This document shows positions 6,118 through 6,605 of a stretch of 6,605 nucleotides of DNA, in pieces. Under the pieces are notes generated by a model, which saw nothing but the letters and a program-made list of their open reading frames with translations, made no database searches and was not told the origin of the DNA. The translations under genes were made by a program, and so were the position numbers. Position 1 is the first letter of the stretch; each line of letters starts with the position of its first letter. The stretch is from positions 1-6,605 of the forward strand of contig JAGGXL010000157.1 of the NCBI GenBank assembly GCA_021163085.1. Direction: 5' to 3'. The DNA is from Thermodesulfobacterium sp. GTDB lineage: Bacteria > Desulfobacterota > Thermodesulfobacteria > Thermodesulfobacteriales > Thermodesulfobacteriaceae.

Positions 6118-6605
6118 AATTTTGAACTTTTTCACATGCTTCAAGAAAGTTAGGTCTCATTTTTTCTAAAATTTCCTCAGAAACACAAAAAGACAATCTT
6201 ATGTGATTTGAGCTTCCAAAAGCTCTTCCCGGAACCGCAAGAATAAGTTTTTCTTTAAGAATTTCGCAGAACTTAAGATCTTCTATAGGTATTCTTGGGA
6301 AAATAAAAAAACCACCTTTTGGTTTGATAAAAGAAATTCCTGCTTCATTTAGAATATTACAAATTATATCTCTTCTTTTTTGGTAAACATCTACATTAAC
6401 TTTGGAAAATGCACAATTTGCAACAACCCTTTGAGCTAAAGCTGGAGCATTAACAAAACCGAGAATACGATTACATATAGTTAACCCTTCAAGAATAAAA
6501 TTTTTATTTTCAATTTCTGGATGAACTGCAATAAATCCTATTCTTTCTCCAGCTAAGGAAAGTTCCTTAGAGAAACTATAAGCAATAATACTGTTATTAT
6601 AGAAT
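6110..6605 (-). CDS. Class I/II PLP-dependent aminotransferase (C-terminal part)
   Basis: A minus-strand frame is open from the right edge (first full codon at 6604-6602) to the TAA at 6112-6110. It gives 164 residues, less than half of a fold-type I aminotransferase of about 380-400. It includes the PLP-binding lysine, fragment Lys13, in 'YSFSKELSLAGERIGF' (codon at 6566-6568), and Arg21 of GERIG, which contacts the PLP phosphate in this family. Next comes the C-terminal small domain with 'PKGGFFIFP' (95-103) and 'VPGRAFGSSNHIRLSFC' (124-140). In that segment Arg136 is the expected clamp for the substrate carboxylate. The motifs match the aspartate aminotransferase-like branch, but substrate specificity cannot be read from this half, so no symbol is given. 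The gene is first in the visible minus-strand operon, ahead of tgt, whose likely start overlaps its stop by 8 bases. Six cysteines in 164 residues is rather many. Confidence 0.93.
   Translation of the reverse strand, partial: FYNNSIIAYSFSKELSLAGERIGFIAVHPEIENKNFILEGLTICNRILGFVNAPALAQRVVANCAFSKVNVDVYQKRRDIICNILNEAGISFIKPKGGFFIFPRIPIEDLKFCEILKEKLILAVPGRAFGSSNHIRLSFCVSEEILEKMRPNFLEACEKVQNYV

Overview
The window is AT-rich (GC roughly one third by eye) and its proteins are loaded with Lys, Glu and Ile, a composition typical of low-GC thermophiles. A proteobacterial-style pilN-O-P-Q cluster, the folate-dependent TrmFO instead of TrmA, and a tgt-yajC pair together point to a diderm bacterium, plausibly Thermodesulfobacteria (Thermodesulfobacterium/Caldimicrobium type). 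Aquificota and other thermophilic diderms are not excluded. This placement is an inference from gene content and composition, not from a database search.

Left part, + strand (1-3294): the end of a type IV pilus assembly operon. The C-terminal end of PilN enters from the left edge. It is followed with almost no spacing by PilO (inner-membrane alignment protein), PilP (lipoprotein linking the inner-membrane platform to the secretin) and PilQ (the outer-membrane secretin). PilN-PilO-PilP form the periplasm-spanning link between the cytoplasmic PilM ring and the PilQ pore. The start of pilN, and any pilM, lie outside the window.

Centre, + strand (3330-4649): trmFO, the FAD and methylenetetrahydrofolate-dependent tRNA uracil-54 methyltransferase, 35 bases after pilQ on the same strand. 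It may be read from the pil operon or from a weak promoter in the short gap.

Right part, - strand (4639-6605): read leftward, a class I aminotransferase (C-terminal 164 residues only), tgt (queuosine tRNA-guanine transglycosylase) and yajC (Sec translocase accessory protein). The first two genes probably overlap by 8 bases and the last two are 9 bases apart, so this looks like one operon. yajC meets trmFO tail to tail with an 11-base overlap, and the usual downstream partners secD/secF are absent.

Coding density is essentially complete: no intergenic stretch exceeds 35 bases, and I see no RNA gene, mobile element, CRISPR or convincing terminator. I found no evidence for a new biological system. 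The observations worth checking concern gene overlaps, start choices and small family-level deviations.
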